Shown here: positions 63,536-64,000 of the stretch, in pieces
Numbering within the stretch: position 1 is the first letter of the stretch
How the letters are laid out: every line of letters begins with the position of its first letter
Assembly: GCA_965116445.1 (NCBI GenBank)
Contig: OZ220688.1
Span: 4,588,001 to 4,652,000 of the forward strand
Reading direction: 5' to 3'
From: Multivorans sp965116445
GTDB taxonomy: Bacteria > Acidobacteriota > Thermoanaerobaculia > Multivoradales > Multivoraceae
DNA length: 64,000 nucleotides
Program-made: the position numbers and the translations under genes
The notes under the pieces: generated by a model
Database searches by the model: none
What the model saw: only the letters and a program-made list of their open reading frames with translations
What the model was told of the DNA's origin: nothing

Positions 63536-64000
63536 TCACGCGGTGGCCGGGTTCGGTGCGTCCGGATCGATGCGGTAGGCGGCAATCGCCTTTGCCGGCG
63601 CCCCGGAGTCGATCTGGCCGTTCTCGGCCAGGGAGGCGAGTGCGGAGACCACAATGTGCCGGCGGTCGACCTCGAAGAACGCCCGCAACTGCTCGCGGGT
63701 GTCGCTGCGGCCGAAACCGTCCGTGCCGAGCGTGCGGTACGGGCCGGGGACGAAGGCGCGGATCTGGTCCGTGAAGACCTTCATGTAGTCGCTCGCGGCG
63801 ACCGTCACGCCGCCGCGTCCGGTCAGGCACCTGCGGACGTAGGACACTCTCTTCTCCTCACCCGGATGGAGGCGGTTCCAGCGCTCGACCTCCAGCCCAT
63901 CGCGCCGCAACTCGTTGAAGCTGGTCGCCGACCACACTTCGGACGACACCTTCCAGTCCGCCTCGAGCATCTCGGCCGCGGCCTCCGCCTCGCGCAGGAT
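63536..64000 (-). CDS. aceE: pyruvate dehydrogenase E1, homodimeric type, C-terminal part
   Basis: The last ~154 residues only; the gene continues beyond the window. The C-terminal domain contains YRTLGTDGFGRSDTREQLRAFFEVDRRHIVVSALASLA, which corresponds closely to the end of the homodimeric AceE of proteobacteria, and GGVTVAASDYMKVFTDQIRAFV before it. The enzyme decarboxylates pyruvate on thiamine diphosphate and acetylates the E2 lipoyl group. First visible gene of the operon with aceF and lpdA. Confidence 0.93.
   Translation of the reverse strand: MLREAEAAAEMLEADWKVSSEVWSATSFNELRRDGLEVERWNRLHPGEEKRVSYVRRCLTGRGGVTVAASDYMKVFTDQIRAFVPGPYRTLGTDGFGRSDTREQLRAFFEVDRRHIVVSALASLAENGQIDSGAPAKAIAAYRIDPDAPNPATA

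Noticed and set aside
61443..63578. A 711-codon plus-strand frame opposite lpdA and aceF
   Set aside because: It is antisense to two certain PDH genes. The composition is low-complexity Arg/Ala/Asp and shows no domain.

Overview
The window is GC-rich, densely coded chromosomal DNA from a Gram-negative bacterium. The outer-membrane receptor, several lipoproteins and a lipobox-bearing substrate-binding protein show an envelope with two membranes. The mixture of alkaline-phosphatase-fold phosphodiesterases, a quinoprotein alcohol dehydrogenase, phytanoyl-CoA dioxygenase, DUF1214 and DUF429 proteins, a homodimeric-type pyruvate dehydrogenase and bacterial topoisomerase VI suggests an uncultured Acidobacteriota or a similar lineage; this is inference, since no rRNA or other marker gene is present. 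I saw no tRNA, rRNA, CRISPR array or intact transposase.

Layout. 1-3 kb: secreted proteins of unknown role. 3-5 kb: TauE/SafE permease and an SDR. 4.6-11.1 kb: a minus-strand operon of two membrane-associated phosphodiesterases, a ribbon-helix-helix protein, an EMC3/YidC-like membrane protein, a family-2 glycosyltransferase and a thioesterase, probably for envelope lipid or glycan work. 11.2-14.5 kb: a long direct repeat carrying two DUF429 genes around a sulfotransferase and an orphan DUF433 regulator. 14.6-19.9 kb: PQQ alcohol dehydrogenase (with a lanthanide-type Asp), Rieske protein, aldehyde dehydrogenase and a LuxE/PaaK-like ligase. 19.9-23.4 kb: ABC exporter, a decayed vapBC module and a bacteriocin-like peptide gene. 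23.6-27.3 kb: GNAT plus MenC/N-acylamino-acid racemase, SDR and enoyl-CoA hydratase. 27.4-35.8 kb: nicotinamidase, NAD synthetase and nicotinate phosphoribosyltransferase (NAD salvage) with an Elp3 homologue and a Trm9-like methyltransferase nearby. 35.8-40.2 kb: serine hydrolase, a truncated DUF1214 gene and a compositionally different patch of small membrane or secreted proteins.

40.2-47 kb: topoisomerase VI A and B behind a TonB-dependent receptor and a two-domain secreted protein. 47-51.3 kb: DUF898 and M48 protease pair, phytanoyl-CoA dioxygenase, M28 peptidase. 51.4-57.6 kb: AAA ATPase with a putative PD-(D/E)XK domain, GST, a secreted paralogue of the first gene, an intact vapBC pair and an oligopeptide-binding lipoprotein. 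57.7-59.9 kb: Hsp15-like protein and hipBA with a clear paired operator. 60-64 kb: the aceE-aceF-lpdA pyruvate dehydrogenase operon, with aceE cut by the window edge.

A short GC-rich palindromic repeat, with core resembling GATGCCGGCG-GGGA-CGCCGGCGCACCCAGTG, recurs at least ten times in both orientations. It lies mostly between convergent genes or at gene ends, and one copy lies in frame inside lpdA. It is the most distinctive non-coding feature of the window.
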